From: DATGIQ01 sp035295665
Lineage (GTDB): Bacteria; Planctomycetota; Planctomycetia; Gemmatales; Gemmataceae
Length of the DNA: 16,433 nucleotides
Direction of reading: 5' to 3'
Assembly: GCA_035295665.1 (NCBI GenBank)
Contig: DATGIQ010000112.1
Coordinates: 1 to 16,433, forward strand
The position numbers were made by a program, and so were the translations under genes. The notes under the pieces were generated by a model that worked only from the letters and a program-made list of their open reading frames with translations, made no database searches and was not told the DNA's origin. Shown here one piece after another: positions 7,801-15,019 of the stretch (the stretch's first letter is position 1; each line of letters opens with the position of its first letter).

Positions 7801-9527
7801 CCGTTATTGGTCCCTCGTCGCGTGATCAGGGGAAGCGGGTCTTTATCATCCCGCCGCCCGGCCCGGACGAGCTGACTCCAGCCTTGCTTCATGGACCTGA
7901 ATAGGTATAACCCATAGCGCTGCTCATTGGAGAAGAGCACGTCCAGGTGGCCGTCCTCGTTCATATCGACAAACCGTAGCCCGTTGTCCCGCCCGTTTTG
8001 GTCCACGACCTCCGCGCCGGCAGGTAACGTGAACGGCAACCGTTCCCAGGCCTTTTTCGTTGGCGACCATCGGAAGATACCCTCGCGGGCAATCAGCTCC
8101 GCCCGGCCATCGCCGTCCAGGTCGCGCAGGCGAACGCCAAGATCGGCTCCGGATGCCGTGCCGGTCAAAACCGGCTGGTCCTGAATTGCCAAGCCATTCA
8201 GCAATTCCTTGTCCTCCACCCACCGGCGGCCATCGAACGACCAGGCGGCCGCCTCGTGCTCATCACGGAACAGAAACGAAGGATGGCCATTGGCCCGAAC
8301 GATGCCAAAGCGCACACCTCCAGCGCGCAGGCCGGCACCGCTCTTCCATCGCGGAAACTCCTCCACCTGCCATGAGCGTGTCTGCGGCGACCAGATGCGC
8401 GTCTGGTGGACGGCTTCGTTGCTGATCACCACATCGAGGTAACCGTCTAGATTCAGATCGATCAGGCGGACCCCGTTGTCGCCCCCGGTTTTTGGCTGGC
8501 GGAGCGGTTGTCCGCCCAGCAGGAATTTGTTGAGCCGTTCTTCCGCCTCGCGGAACGTGAGGAATTTCACCTTCTTGCCATGCTTCGTCACGGCATAATC
8601 GATGAGATCGATGAGCTGGGTGTTGCGGATCCAACCGTGCGGATGGAAGACCATCGTGAACGTCCCCTGCTTGCGCACCACGGCATCGAGGGCCGCCTCC
8701 CAATCGCGGACGGTGACGGGGTTGTTGGCCTTGTGATGATTTTGTGCCTGCCAATCACTAGGTGTGAGGCATGGGAACTCCCAGCACAGCCGGCCAATGA
8801 CGTACGGGTACGGGTAATCCTCAATCGTGTTGACGAAGGAGCGCTCGTACGGAATATATTTGCGGAACCGATCCTGGCCATCCGGATCGATCACGAGATC
8901 GCGGGGTAAATCGGGATCGTTGCTGGTCAACACGTTGAAGACCGAGCTGTCAAGCGTCAGAAAATGTCCCTTCGGCGTGGTTTGGTTGAAGATTTCCGCA
9001 AGCAGCCGCGGGCTCAGGGTGTTGAGCGAATCGCAGCACGGCGTGCGAAACGCGACCGGATGGTTGCCGGGCACAGAGCTGAGCAAGTCGACACAGCGGT
9101 CGTAGGTCGATTTGGCCTTGGCAAAATCGCCACGCTGCAACATTGGACATGGATGGTCGATGGTATGGGTTTCCAGGCTCAAGCCTTCGCGGAGCCAGGT
9201 TTGCAGGTGAGGCTCGGCCGGATCGATTCGGCACGTCATGATGCTAACAGGCGCCCGGCCATCAATCTGCTGAAGCCGCCGCAAGATCGGCCGCAAGAAC
9301 GTCTCCCACTTTTCGTGGCCGGCCATATCATCGATGGCCAGGATCACCACGGCCTCGACGCCGTCTTCGCCGACCCACTGCGGCGTGATCAGCTTGGGAA
9401 AAGTACGCGAAACGTAATAGGGATCGCTTTCGTCCAAATAGGCGAGCCGATTGCCGTCGGCGGCCCGGGCGGCGACCAAACTGGTACTGCATAAGACAAA
9501 TAGCAAAAGGGTTCGGAGCCAACGCAT
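4842..9527 (-). CDS. polysaccharide-deacetylase / FG-GAP / PVC-type propeller / HEAT / cytochrome c fusion protein
   Basis: Encodes 1561 residues with a signal peptide (1 to about 23). Residues about 58-330 resemble a NodB-type polysaccharide deacetylase: Asp66-Asp67, metal-binding His121 and His125 (HTIDH), Arg161-Thr-Pro, and a late His295/His297 (FHPHGW). Asp-rich FG-GAP/VCBS-like repeats follow at about 357-371, 469-482 and 520-534. The PVC-type membrane-bound dehydrogenase propeller spans about 625-1000, with GPDGKLWVVEM and GPDGALWVADM as its hallmark segments. A HEAT-like helical region covers about 1010-1410. The C-terminus is a cytochrome c with CATCH at 1437-1441 and a likely axial Met1533 (SAMPEG). 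I infer periplasmic redox or sugar-degradation work. The ATG at 9527 fits the signal peptide; the 59 in-frame codons upstream are excluded. A candidate promoter is at 9586-9614. The substrate is unknown. Confidence 0.88.
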   Translation of the reverse strand: MRWLRTLLLFVLCSTSLVAARAADGNRLAYLDESDPYYVSRTFPKLITPQWVGEDGVEAVVILAIDDMAGHEKWETFLRPILRRLQQIDGRAPVSIMTCRIDPAEPHLQTWLREGLSLETHTIDHPCPMLQRGDFAKAKSTYDRCVDLLSSVPGNHPVAFRTPCCDSLNTLSPRLLAEIFNQTTPKGHFLTLDSSVFNVLTSNDPDLPRDLVIDPDGQDRFRKYIPYERSFVNTIEDYPYPYVIGRLCWEFPCLTPSDWQAQNHHKANNPVTVRDWEAALDAVVRKQGTFTMVFHPHGWIRNTQLIDLIDYAVTKHGKKVKFLTFREAEERLNKFLLGGQPLRQPKTGGDNGVRLIDLNLDGYLDVVISNEAVHQTRIWSPQTRSWQVEEFPRWKSGAGLRAGGVRFGIVRANGHPSFLFRDEHEAAAWSFDGRRWVEDKELLNGLAIQDQPVLTGTASGADLGVRLRDLDGDGRAELIAREGIFRWSPTKKAWERLPFTLPAGAEVVDQNGRDNGLRFVDMNEDGHLDVLFSNEQRYGLYLFRSMKQGWSQLVRAGRRDDKDPLPLITRRGTNNGAWFHSRHLWVQNEDTALLPNLVDRRSFNDLLVNVEPAAKSAEASLHSWRPRPGFEVELVAAEPLLQSPIAFAWGPDGKLWVVEMGDYPLGEDGKGKPGGRIKVLEDTNGDGKYTKATVFLDGLSFPTNVMPWGRGVLVTCAPEIFYAEDIDGDGKADVRRPLFVGFNPGNPQHRVNGLVWGLDNWIYCANGDSGGHIRSVKTGAEVDIRGRDFRIRPDEGLLDPQAGQSQYGRNRDDWGNWFGCNNSNPTWHFVLADQYIRRNPHVAAPDPRVPVSVTPGAARVYPVSRTLPRFNDPGGANHFTSACSVLIYRDELFGPAFANNTFVSEPVHDLVHREIMVPSGVTFTSRRAVDEQHSEFLASTDNWCRPTTIRTGPDGALWVADMYRQVIEHPEWIPKDWQERLDLRAGHDKGRIYRVYPAGQRPRPIPRLDRLDTARLVAALDSPSGWQRDTAQQLLIQRHDLAAVPLLEKAAVENSRPLCRLHALCTLDGLDALKPDLLQRALGDTHAGVRRHAIRLCEGRLAQTPQLGAALLALLKDADPHVRMQLAYTLGEWDNPQAGAVLGQLAREVADDRYLSAAVLSSVNKKNLGPLLRTVFTGGQSGSPPALLTENLLRLASVLGDSATFAMMLQKVSSPENGRHAAWQFAALAGLLDALGQRNSSLVKLEQEGDEERRTAVRQLERLFDSARTTVSDPQAPMADRLQAVRLLGRGPDRRQEDRAALARLLVPQTPEELQSGVVAGLGHLRDPGVPQLLLRGWKGYSPALRSHVLDVLLARPDWVTALLDAVDRKQVLAFEIDAARRQRLLQHRTVDVRARAAKLLAGAVDPDRQKVIDAYQSVLSLKGNEARGRQIFAKTCATCHQLGGIGHAVGPDLASVGDKSSPSLLIAVLDPNRSVEARYINYVAVTKNGLTLTGVLASETGNSITLLGPDGKQQVILRTDLEELVSSNKSAMPEGLEKDLRPQDLADLFAFIRSLSSAAK

Positions 9528-9585
9528 CGGTGGAATCCTCGGAAAGAGCGGTGGGGGCCGCCCGGTCAATTCCCTCAGCCTTGAG

Positions 9586-9614
9586 ATCATACCGGCCGGA
9601 ACGAGATGCGTAAA
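9586..9614 (-). promoter_or_regulatory. sigma70-like promoter for the deacetylase-cytochrome fusion gene
   Basis: On the minus strand TTTACG (9614-9609) and TATGAT (9591-9586) are separated by exactly 17 bases. The predicted transcript would start near 9579 and have a leader of about 50 bases before the ATG at 9527. A GAGG about ten bases before the ATG could serve as ribosome-binding site. The boxes are close to the sigma70 consensus, but this is by eye only. Confidence 0.45.
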
Positions 9615-9709
9615 GCGTGCGGGTGGGAACAACGCGGGATCGCCATGTAGGAGTTTGCCGCACGGCGGCATATAACAACGGTCAGGAAAGCCAACGGAGG
9701 ACACGACTG

Positions 9710-10312
9710 ATGTCGAGATTTGCTCGAAGCGTGGCTGTGGCGTTGCTCTTGTGCTTGCCGGTCGGGGCGTGGGGGCATGGCTTCGGATTGCTCTGGCCGC
9801 GCACGACGGTGGCTTACTATTATCCGGCGCCCGTCTCCTATGTGCCGGTGCTTGCGGTGCAAGCGTACCCGATCTGCGTTGTGCCGTCGGCGCCCCGGCC
9901 CGTCACTCCCGCCCGAACGTATGCACCGCCAACGCCGGCGCCGCCCTCTGCCGGGCCGAGTACGCCCGAGCCTCCCTTGGCTGAACCGCTGACTCCGAAG
10001 CAACCGTCGTCTCCGCCCACGGAGCGCTCGGCGGGATTTGGAGAGGCGGCTTCGTTTTACGATGCGTATCCGGTGGCCTCGGACAGTGCAGCCAAGCCGA
10101 TCGGGGAGCGGCGCCAGGTCGAATTTTGGAATCTGACCGACCGTGATGTGATCCTTCACATCGATGGCGGACCACCCCAGAGCTTGCGGCGCGGGAAGAG
10201 TGTGACGGCCTTCGTCGGCCGCCTGTTTACCTGGCAGGTGGAAGGACACGCAGTGCAAACCGCACCCGTCGATCGCAGTGAATCGGCGCTGCAAATCGTG
10301 ATTCGGCGTTGA
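9710..10312 (+). CDS. proline-rich secreted protein of unknown function
   Basis: Encodes 200 residues. The signal peptide is clear (MSRFARSVAVALLLCLPVGAWG, cleavage near residues 20-22). A Tyr/Pro/Val-rich segment follows (about 33-60), then a Pro/Thr/Ala/Ser-rich linker (about 60-106). The C-terminal 65 residues (about 135-200) form the likely folded part, beginning VEFWNLTDRDVILHIDG and ending SALQIVIRR, which looks like a small beta-sandwich. I do not recognise a named family. The start is fixed by GGAGG at 9696-9700, nine bases before the ATG at 9710; a GTG at 9617 in the same frame only adds an unlikely N-terminus. It diverges from the cytochrome fusion gene across 182 bases and converges on the PreT-like gene with a 20-base gap. 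Confidence 0.75.
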   Translation: MSRFARSVAVALLLCLPVGAWGHGFGLLWPRTTVAYYYPAPVSYVPVLAVQAYPICVVPSAPRPVTPARTYAPPTPAPPSAGPSTPEPPLAEPLTPKQPSSPPTERSAGFGEAASFYDAYPVASDSAAKPIGERRQVEFWNLTDRDVILHIDGGPPQSLRRGKSVTAFVGRLFTWQVEGHAVQTAPVDRSESALQIVIRR

Positions 10313-10332
10313 GGGTGCCAAGGTTCCATTTT

Positions 10333-11673
10333 CTACACCAAACAAAGCATGGAATGGATCCCGCCTGCGGCGATCTTGCCATCCTGGACCGCATCCACAA
10401 TCTCCCCGCCCCCCCGAATGCAATCGCCCCCTGCAAAGAGTTTGGGCACACTCGTCGCGCCGGTTGCCCGATTCACCCAAACCTTACTTCCGTCCAGCCG
10501 AAGCCCAGGCAACGCATGCAACAGCTCCAGCAACGGTTCTTGACCGAGCGCCTTCACGATCATGTCCGCGCGCAGCTCAAATTCAGATCCGGCGATCCGC
10601 TGGAGAGTGCTCTGCCGTGACGTTGGATCCTCCGGCACGGTTCGGACGAACTCCACTCCGACAGCAGCGCCATCCCTCCCCAGGATTCGCACAGGCTGGG
10701 AAAACCATTCGAAGCGGATGCCATCCACCTTGGCCAACTCTACTTCATAGGTAAACGCCGGCATGGCATTCTCTCCACGGCGATAAGCGATCGTGACCTG
10801 CTCCGCGCCGAGCCGCTTGGCCGCGGTGGCGACGTCGATGGCTGTATTGCCACCGCCGATGACCAACACATGCCTACCGACCGCGCACTCCATGAACGGC
10901 TTGGTGTGCGTCTGAAAAATGAAGTCCAGGGCCTCCCACACGCCAGGCAAATCTTCGCCAGCAATCTGCAACGGCAACGTTCGGCCCAGGCCAATGCCCA
11001 AAAATACCGCGTCGAATTCCGCGAGCAAGGATTGGACGGCGCTCCCCGTCACATGCTGATTGAGACGGATCTCCACACCGATTTGCCGGACCATCTCGAC
11101 CTCGGAGAGGGCAAATTCGGTGGAAATCTTGTAGGCGGCAATGCCCAGCGTGTTGAGTCCACCGGGAATGTTTCGTCCTTCGAAAACGATCACGTCATGG
11201 CCATGCTTGCGCAGCTCATGGGCGCAGGTCAGGCCCGCCGGTCCGGAACCGACGACGGCCACCCTCTTTCCGGTAGGCGGACCTGGTTCGAAAAAGCGAA
11301 CCTGCTTCCGTGTGGCGGTGTCGCAAGCCAGGCGTTGCAGCCGGCCGATCTGCACCGGCGCTTTCAGGAGCAGGGTATCTACGCAAGCCCCTTCGCAGAG
11401 AACTTCCGTGGGACAGGCGCGGGCACAGCTTCCGCCGAAGATGTTCGCCTCGAGGATGGTCTTGGCTGCTCCGAGGGGATTCTTGTGCAGGATCTGCCGA
11501 ATGAATTTCGGAATATCAATGTGCGTCGGACAGGCACGGATACAGGGAGCGTCGAAACAGTACAGACAACGCCCCGCTTCGACCAGCACCTCATCGCTGC
11601 CCAAGGGCGGCGGCAGGTCGGCAAAATTCTGTACTAGCTCGAGCGGCGTCAGCCGTTCCCCTGCTTTGGCCAT
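10333..11673 (-). CDS. preT: PreT-like NAD(P)-dependent dihydropyrimidine dehydrogenase subunit (glutamate synthase small-subunit family)
   Basis: Encodes 446 residues of the Fe-S/FAD/NAD(P) subunit that passes electrons to the FMN subunit PreA in reductive pyrimidine breakdown. Cysteines at 36, 39, 44, 48 and at 83, 87, 93, 97 form the two N-terminal [4Fe-4S] motifs. The FAD-binding loop GSGPAGL is at about 142-148, the NAD(P) loop GGGNTAID at about 273-280, and the C-terminal FAD segment FAGGDCIRGGGEIVDAVQDG at 413-432. E. coli PreT is about 412 residues, so the length fits. The gene starts 22 bases after the dihydropyrimidinase stop, with GGAG about nine bases before its ATG, so the two are one operon. 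No PreA gene is in the window. Other members of the glutamate-synthase beta-subunit family are possible, but the neighbour favours PreT. Confidence 0.82.
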   Translation of the reverse strand: MAKAGERLTPLELVQNFADLPPPLGSDEVLVEAGRCLYCFDAPCIRACPTHIDIPKFIRQILHKNPLGAAKTILEANIFGGSCARACPTEVLCEGACVDTLLLKAPVQIGRLQRLACDTATRKQVRFFEPGPPTGKRVAVVGSGPAGLTCAHELRKHGHDVIVFEGRNIPGGLNTLGIAAYKISTEFALSEVEMVRQIGVEIRLNQHVTGSAVQSLLAEFDAVFLGIGLGRTLPLQIAGEDLPGVWEALDFIFQTHTKPFMECAVGRHVLVIGGGNTAIDVATAAKRLGAEQVTIAYRRGENAMPAFTYEVELAKVDGIRFEWFSQPVRILGRDGAAVGVEFVRTVPEDPTSRQSTLQRIAGSEFELRADMIVKALGQEPLLELLHALPGLRLDGSKVWVNRATGATSVPKLFAGGDCIRGGGEIVDAVQDGKIAAGGIHSMLCLV

Positions 11674-11695
11674 GCTAGAACTCTCCCCGGACCGT

Positions 11696-13096
11696 TTACC
11701 TCAGTGTGCCAGCCCGTTCACGCGGCAGCCATTGTCCCCAACCGTTTTCGCCTACGAACTGGTAGTCCGCGACGATCTTTTTTCCCCGGCAGAACGTCGT
11801 TTCAGCAGCCCCTGCCAGCGACCAGCCCTGGTAAGGATTCCAATCCGCTCCGGTATCCATCTGGGTATGATCCACCTTGAATTGTCGCTTCGGATCGAAA
11901 ATGGCCAGATCGGCATCGCTGCCCGTGGCCAGAACTCCCTTGCGAGGATACAGGCCCATGATTTTGGCCGGATTCGTACAGCATTTTTCTACAAACCGGT
12001 TCAACGGGAGCCGGTCGGCCAGCACGCCGTGCGTGTAAACGATCGGCAAGAGCGTCTCCAGGCCAGGCAGCCCCATGGGAATCTTGGTCCAGTCCCCCTT
12101 CCACATGGCCTTCTGAGCGCGGGTAAATGTACAGGTATCGGTCGAGATCACACACACTTCGCCCCGGTTCAACCCCTTCCACAGCCGTTCCTGGTCTTTT
12201 TTCTTCTTGACCTGGGGACAACATGCATAGAGGTGGCCCTCCGGCCCGTCGAACACCGAATCATCGAGCACGAGGTATTGGGCGCAGGTCTCCGCATAGA
12301 CATCCACGCCGCGCGCCTGGGCAGCCTGCACCAGGTCTGCACCTTCGGCGGTGGACATGTGTACGATATACAGCCGGCCGCCGGTCACTTCTGACCAGGT
12401 GATGGCACGCTGGATCGCCTCGGCTTCGATGAAGTTCGGCCGTGTCATGGGATGCAGCCGGGCGCCGTATTTTTGCATCAGCTCCGCCGTATGGTGCCGG
12501 GCGATGAGCTCATCGAGCACCCGGCTAGACTCGGCATGGACCAGCAGCATGGCGCCGAGCTGCTTGCATCGCTCCAGGGTGTTGTAGATGGCCCGATCGT
12601 CAGACTGCCAGCCTTCGGAAGCGTAGATCATGAACTCTTTGAACGTCGGGCATCCCCGGCGCACCATTTTTTCCATCTCGGGGCCGTGGCGGTCCCAGTT
12701 CGTGATGGCCAGGTGGAAGCAGTAGTCGACACACGCCTTTGGCTTGGCCTTGCCGAGCCAGATGTTGTAAGCATCCTCCAGCGATTGCTCCCCATAAGGA
12801 ATGGCGAAATCGATCACTGTGGTGACGCCTCCGCGCGCGGCGGCACGAGTACCGGTGTTCCAGTCGTCGCTGGAAACCGTACCGCAGAAGGGAAGCTCCA
12901 GGTGCACATGCACATCGATGCCGCCCGGTATCACGTATTTGCCGGTGGCGTCCACCAGGGTTGTATCCTTGCTCGCGCTGCGGGCCAGGTCCTTGCCGAT
13001 TGCCGCAATCTTTTCGCCCTGGATGGCAACGTCGGCTTGCTCCTGGCCATCCGCGCTGATCACCGTACCGTTGGCCACGATGGTGTCGTATGGCAT
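11696..13096 (-). CDS. hydA: dihydropyrimidinase / D-hydantoinase
   Basis: Encodes 466 residues of the binuclear-zinc amidohydrolase family that opens dihydrouracil, dihydrothymine or hydantoin rings to N-carbamoyl products. Metal ligands are in place: His63 and His65 (DVHVH), the carboxylated lysine Lys153 (TFKEFM), His187 (LLVHAE), His246 (IVHMS) and Asp320 (STDTC). Tyr158, which binds the substrate carbonyl in characterised enzymes, is also present. Length and order match dihydropyrimidinases. The ATG at 13096 is preceded by GAGGAA (13110-13105). The PreT-like subunit follows 22 bases downstream, making dihydropyrimidine substrates more likely than another cyclic amide. Cytoplasmic; no signal peptide. 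Beta-ureidopropionase, the next enzyme of the pathway, is not in the window. Confidence 0.88.
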   Translation of the reverse strand: MPYDTIVANGTVISADGQEQADVAIQGEKIAAIGKDLARSASKDTTLVDATGKYVIPGGIDVHVHLELPFCGTVSSDDWNTGTRAAARGGVTTVIDFAIPYGEQSLEDAYNIWLGKAKPKACVDYCFHLAITNWDRHGPEMEKMVRRGCPTFKEFMIYASEGWQSDDRAIYNTLERCKQLGAMLLVHAESSRVLDELIARHHTAELMQKYGARLHPMTRPNFIEAEAIQRAITWSEVTGGRLYIVHMSTAEGADLVQAAQARGVDVYAETCAQYLVLDDSVFDGPEGHLYACCPQVKKKKDQERLWKGLNRGEVCVISTDTCTFTRAQKAMWKGDWTKIPMGLPGLETLLPIVYTHGVLADRLPLNRFVEKCCTNPAKIMGLYPRKGVLATGSDADLAIFDPKRQFKVDHTQMDTGADWNPYQGWSLAGAAETTFCRGKKIVADYQFVGENGWGQWLPRERAGTLR

Positions 13097-13216
13097 GGCA
13101 TCGCTTCCTCAGAGAGGAGTTCACAGGATCGATCCGCATTTCTCTCCACGCTATCGGACAAACCCGGCAGATTCAACACCGGCAAGGAACCTGGGTTCGC
13201 CGGATGCGTCCTTTTT

Positions 13217-13247
13217 CCTCGTTCCCAAACAGAGTTTGGGAGCGAGG
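13217..13247. repeat. palindromic intergenic repeat
   Basis: CCTCGTTCCCAAAC (13217-13230), a three-base loop AGA, and GTTTGGGAGCGAGG (13234-13247) form a 14-pair stem with a single T-G wobble. This sequence type (CTCGTTCCCAA...TTGGGAACGAG) recurs, from memory, in intergenic regions of planctomycetes and other bacteria. It sits 20 bases past the stop of the minus-strand gene 13267-13920. On that strand it is followed by A residues, not T, so it is not a standard intrinsic terminator; a REP-like element is the better reading. Confidence 0.7.
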
Positions 13248-13266
13248 CCAATGAGGCTGGGGCCAT

Positions 13267-13920
13267 TCAGGTGGCCGTGGTCATTCGAGATTTTGCCGAA
13301 GGATGGATCTCCGGGACGTAACCCGCTCGCATTGCCGCCACAGTTGATTTCGGAGTTAACACGCACACCTGCGCCCCTTTGGGGCGGGAACGAGGCTGTC
13401 CATAGCCTCCCGGCGACCATGCCAGTAGACGGTCGCCCCATACCAAGTAAGCCCGCTCTCCCCGCCCTTGCTGAGTCACGAAAACGCCGTCCGGCAATCC
13501 ATCGAGCACTGTCGAGTAGCAGCCTTTCGAGCGGTGAGCCGTAAGCCGCTCCCTGTGCAGACAGCGGTCGATCTCGTCGGCTGTCGGACGTTGCGCGCCG
13601 CCGTGCTCCGGATGCGATGCCTTCCAGGCTTGGCAGAATACGAGGAAGCGAGCATGGCGGCACTCGGCACAGGGGCGGTGCCCGGCGGCCAGGGCGGTCG
13701 CTTCATCCAGGAAGAATAATTCAGTGTAGGAGTTGGGCTTCATGACCACGCGCTTGCGGCCACGGAATTCCAAGACGCACACCAGCCAGCGCTTCACTTG
13801 CCACGCCCGCCGGATCCGTCCTTCGGCGTCGTGCAGCACGCCCCGATTGCCCATGAACAGTCCCCGCTCTGGCGTGGCGACGATTTCACCGAACGGGGTT
13901 ACCCGGTTCTGCCTCGGCAT
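13267..13920 (-). CDS. uncharacterised protein with Ada-like HRPCAEC motif
   Basis: Encodes 217 residues with no signal peptide. The centre holds ALAAGHRPCAECRHARF (about 76-92), which resembles the GxRPCxxC zinc-binding segment of Ada-type methyltransferases, although only two cysteines of that site (84 and 87) are close together. Other cysteines are at 48, 96, 120, 134 and 186. I recall similar full-length proteins from many bacteria without an assigned function, beginning MPRQNRVTPFGEI and containing YTELFFLDEATALAAGHRPCAEC. The ATG at 13920 is preceded by an AAGGA about six bases away. It starts 33 bases after the carbonic anhydrase stop, so it is probably cotranscribed with it. A DNA- or metal-related role would be a guess. 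Confidence 0.72.
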   Translation of the reverse strand: MPRQNRVTPFGEIVATPERGLFMGNRGVLHDAEGRIRRAWQVKRWLVCVLEFRGRKRVVMKPNSYTELFFLDEATALAAGHRPCAECRHARFLVFCQAWKASHPEHGGAQRPTADEIDRCLHRERLTAHRSKGCYSTVLDGLPDGVFVTQQGRGERAYLVWGDRLLAWSPGGYGQPRSRPKGAQVCVLTPKSTVAAMRAGYVPEIHPSAKSRMTTAT

Positions 13921-13953
13921 CGGCTTTCCTTCCCCATCGTGTGCTATCCGTCC

Positions 13954-14655
13954 TCATTTCATCGGCAGGTCTAGCCAGCGGACGCTGCCGGTCTTCAGGT
14001 CGTAAACCGCCGGAACGATTTTGATTCGGCCGCTGCCGGCAAAGTCTTGGATGATCTTGCTGCGCTTGGTCAGGAGCTGCGTCTGGTATTGGACATTATT
14101 GCGGACGGCGGCGTCGAGCGCTGCGTTCGGATCCTTGGGCAGGTCGCCGCCCGTGTGGATCAAGCCAACGAGTTGCCTCAGATTATCCGACGGCTGCTCC
14201 TTGCCCTTCAACGCCGCGCTGACCGCACCGCAGCTGGTGTGGCCGACCACGATAATCAAGGGTGACTTCAGCTCGGCGAGGGCATACTCGATCGAAGCGT
14301 AGACCGCCGGCTCACCCACGTTTCCGGCAAGGCGGAGAACAAACAGCACGCCGAGTCCCTGGTCGAAAATGATTTCCGGAGCGACGCGCGAATCGGCACA
14401 GGTCAGGACCACCGCGATCGGCTGCTGCCCCTGGGACAGCTGGAGCCGCTTCTTCGATGCGGGTTCTTCAACGATTCGGCCATCTGTCACGAAGCGGGCG
14501 TTGCCCTCCTTCAGCCGTTTCAGGGCCTCGTCGGGAGTGGGACGGGCCTCCTGGGTCAGTTTCCCCCTGACCGGTTCGTCAGCGTGAAGAGGGAGGACGA
14601 AAGCCCCGACCAGCCCCGCGGCAACCGAAATCAGTACCCAGCCTCGTGGCTTCAT
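13954..14655 (-). CDS. exported beta-class carbonic anhydrase
   Basis: Encodes 233 residues. A signal peptide ends at Ala25 (LHA-DEP), predicting a periplasmic enzyme. The catalytic zinc site of beta-carbonic anhydrases is intact: Cys86, His139 and Cys142, with the Asp88-Arg90 dyad in CADSR and the GHTSCGAV motif at 138-145. The enzyme interconverts CO2 and bicarbonate. The length agrees with bacterial beta-carbonic anhydrases plus a leader. AGGAGA lies six bases before the ATG at 14655, a strong ribosome-binding site. The next gene on the strand, the Ada-motif protein, starts 33 bases after the stop. Export of a beta-class enzyme is less common than cytoplasmic location. Confidence 0.92.
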   Translation of the reverse strand: MKPRGWVLISVAAGLVGAFVLPLHADEPVRGKLTQEARPTPDEALKRLKEGNARFVTDGRIVEEPASKKRLQLSQGQQPIAVVLTCADSRVAPEIIFDQGLGVLFVLRLAGNVGEPAVYASIEYALAELKSPLIIVVGHTSCGAVSAALKGKEQPSDNLRQLVGLIHTGGDLPKDPNAALDAAVRNNVQYQTQLLTKRSKIIQDFAGSGRIKIVPAVYDLKTGSVRWLDLPMK

Positions 14656-15019
14656 GGCAAATCTCCTGTCTTCTTGGGAAAGGCGATTTTCGTTTCTGTG
14701 TACGGATCTGCGCGATTACTCCTTCAATACGTTCGAATTGTACTGGCCAATGGATGACTGGGGAGTCTGCCACCGGCCTTGGGGCGAGGCCAGCCATGCG
14801 ATCGGAACATTACCGGCGCCAGCGGCCAACCAGTGGGGTCATGGCTGGCCAGAAAATTGAGCGAAGGCGCAAGGATTTGACTGAAGGGGTTAACTCGGGC
14901 AACCAAAATGCTCGGAACAACAATGGGCAAGGCTCGTTTTTGCCCCGTCCTTCTTCTTCTCGGATGGCGGCTCGGATCATGGCTCGAAAAGGAACTCGGA
15001 TACCGGAGAATGGGACTCG
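14656..15019. other. intergenic region between carbonic anhydrase and the TadG-like remnant
   Basis: About 360 bases without a convincing gene, between the minus-strand carbonic anhydrase and the plus-strand remnant. An imperfect hairpin (GGCCAACCA 14824-14832, TGGCTGGCC 14842-14850) is present but is not followed by T residues on either strand. Several overlapping open frames exist but look like noise. It may contain eroded 5' parts of the TadG-like gene that I cannot recognise. Confidence 0.4.

Noticed and set aside
6894..7904. 336-codon plus-strand open frame opposite the cytochrome fusion gene
   Set aside because: It lies wholly antisense to a strong coding region; long antisense frames are common in GC-rich DNA and its product shows no recognisable domain.
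11141..12394. 417-codon plus-strand open frame opposite the preT/hydA genes
   Set aside because: It spans two genes with clear catalytic motifs on the other strand and encodes no recognisable domain.
12452..13321. 289-codon plus-strand open frame opposite hydA
   Set aside because: Antisense shadow of dihydropyrimidinase with no family signature.
14925..14945. GGGCAA ... TTGCCC inverted repeat
   Set aside because: Stem of only six pairs with a nine-base loop and no T-tract; chance level for this region.
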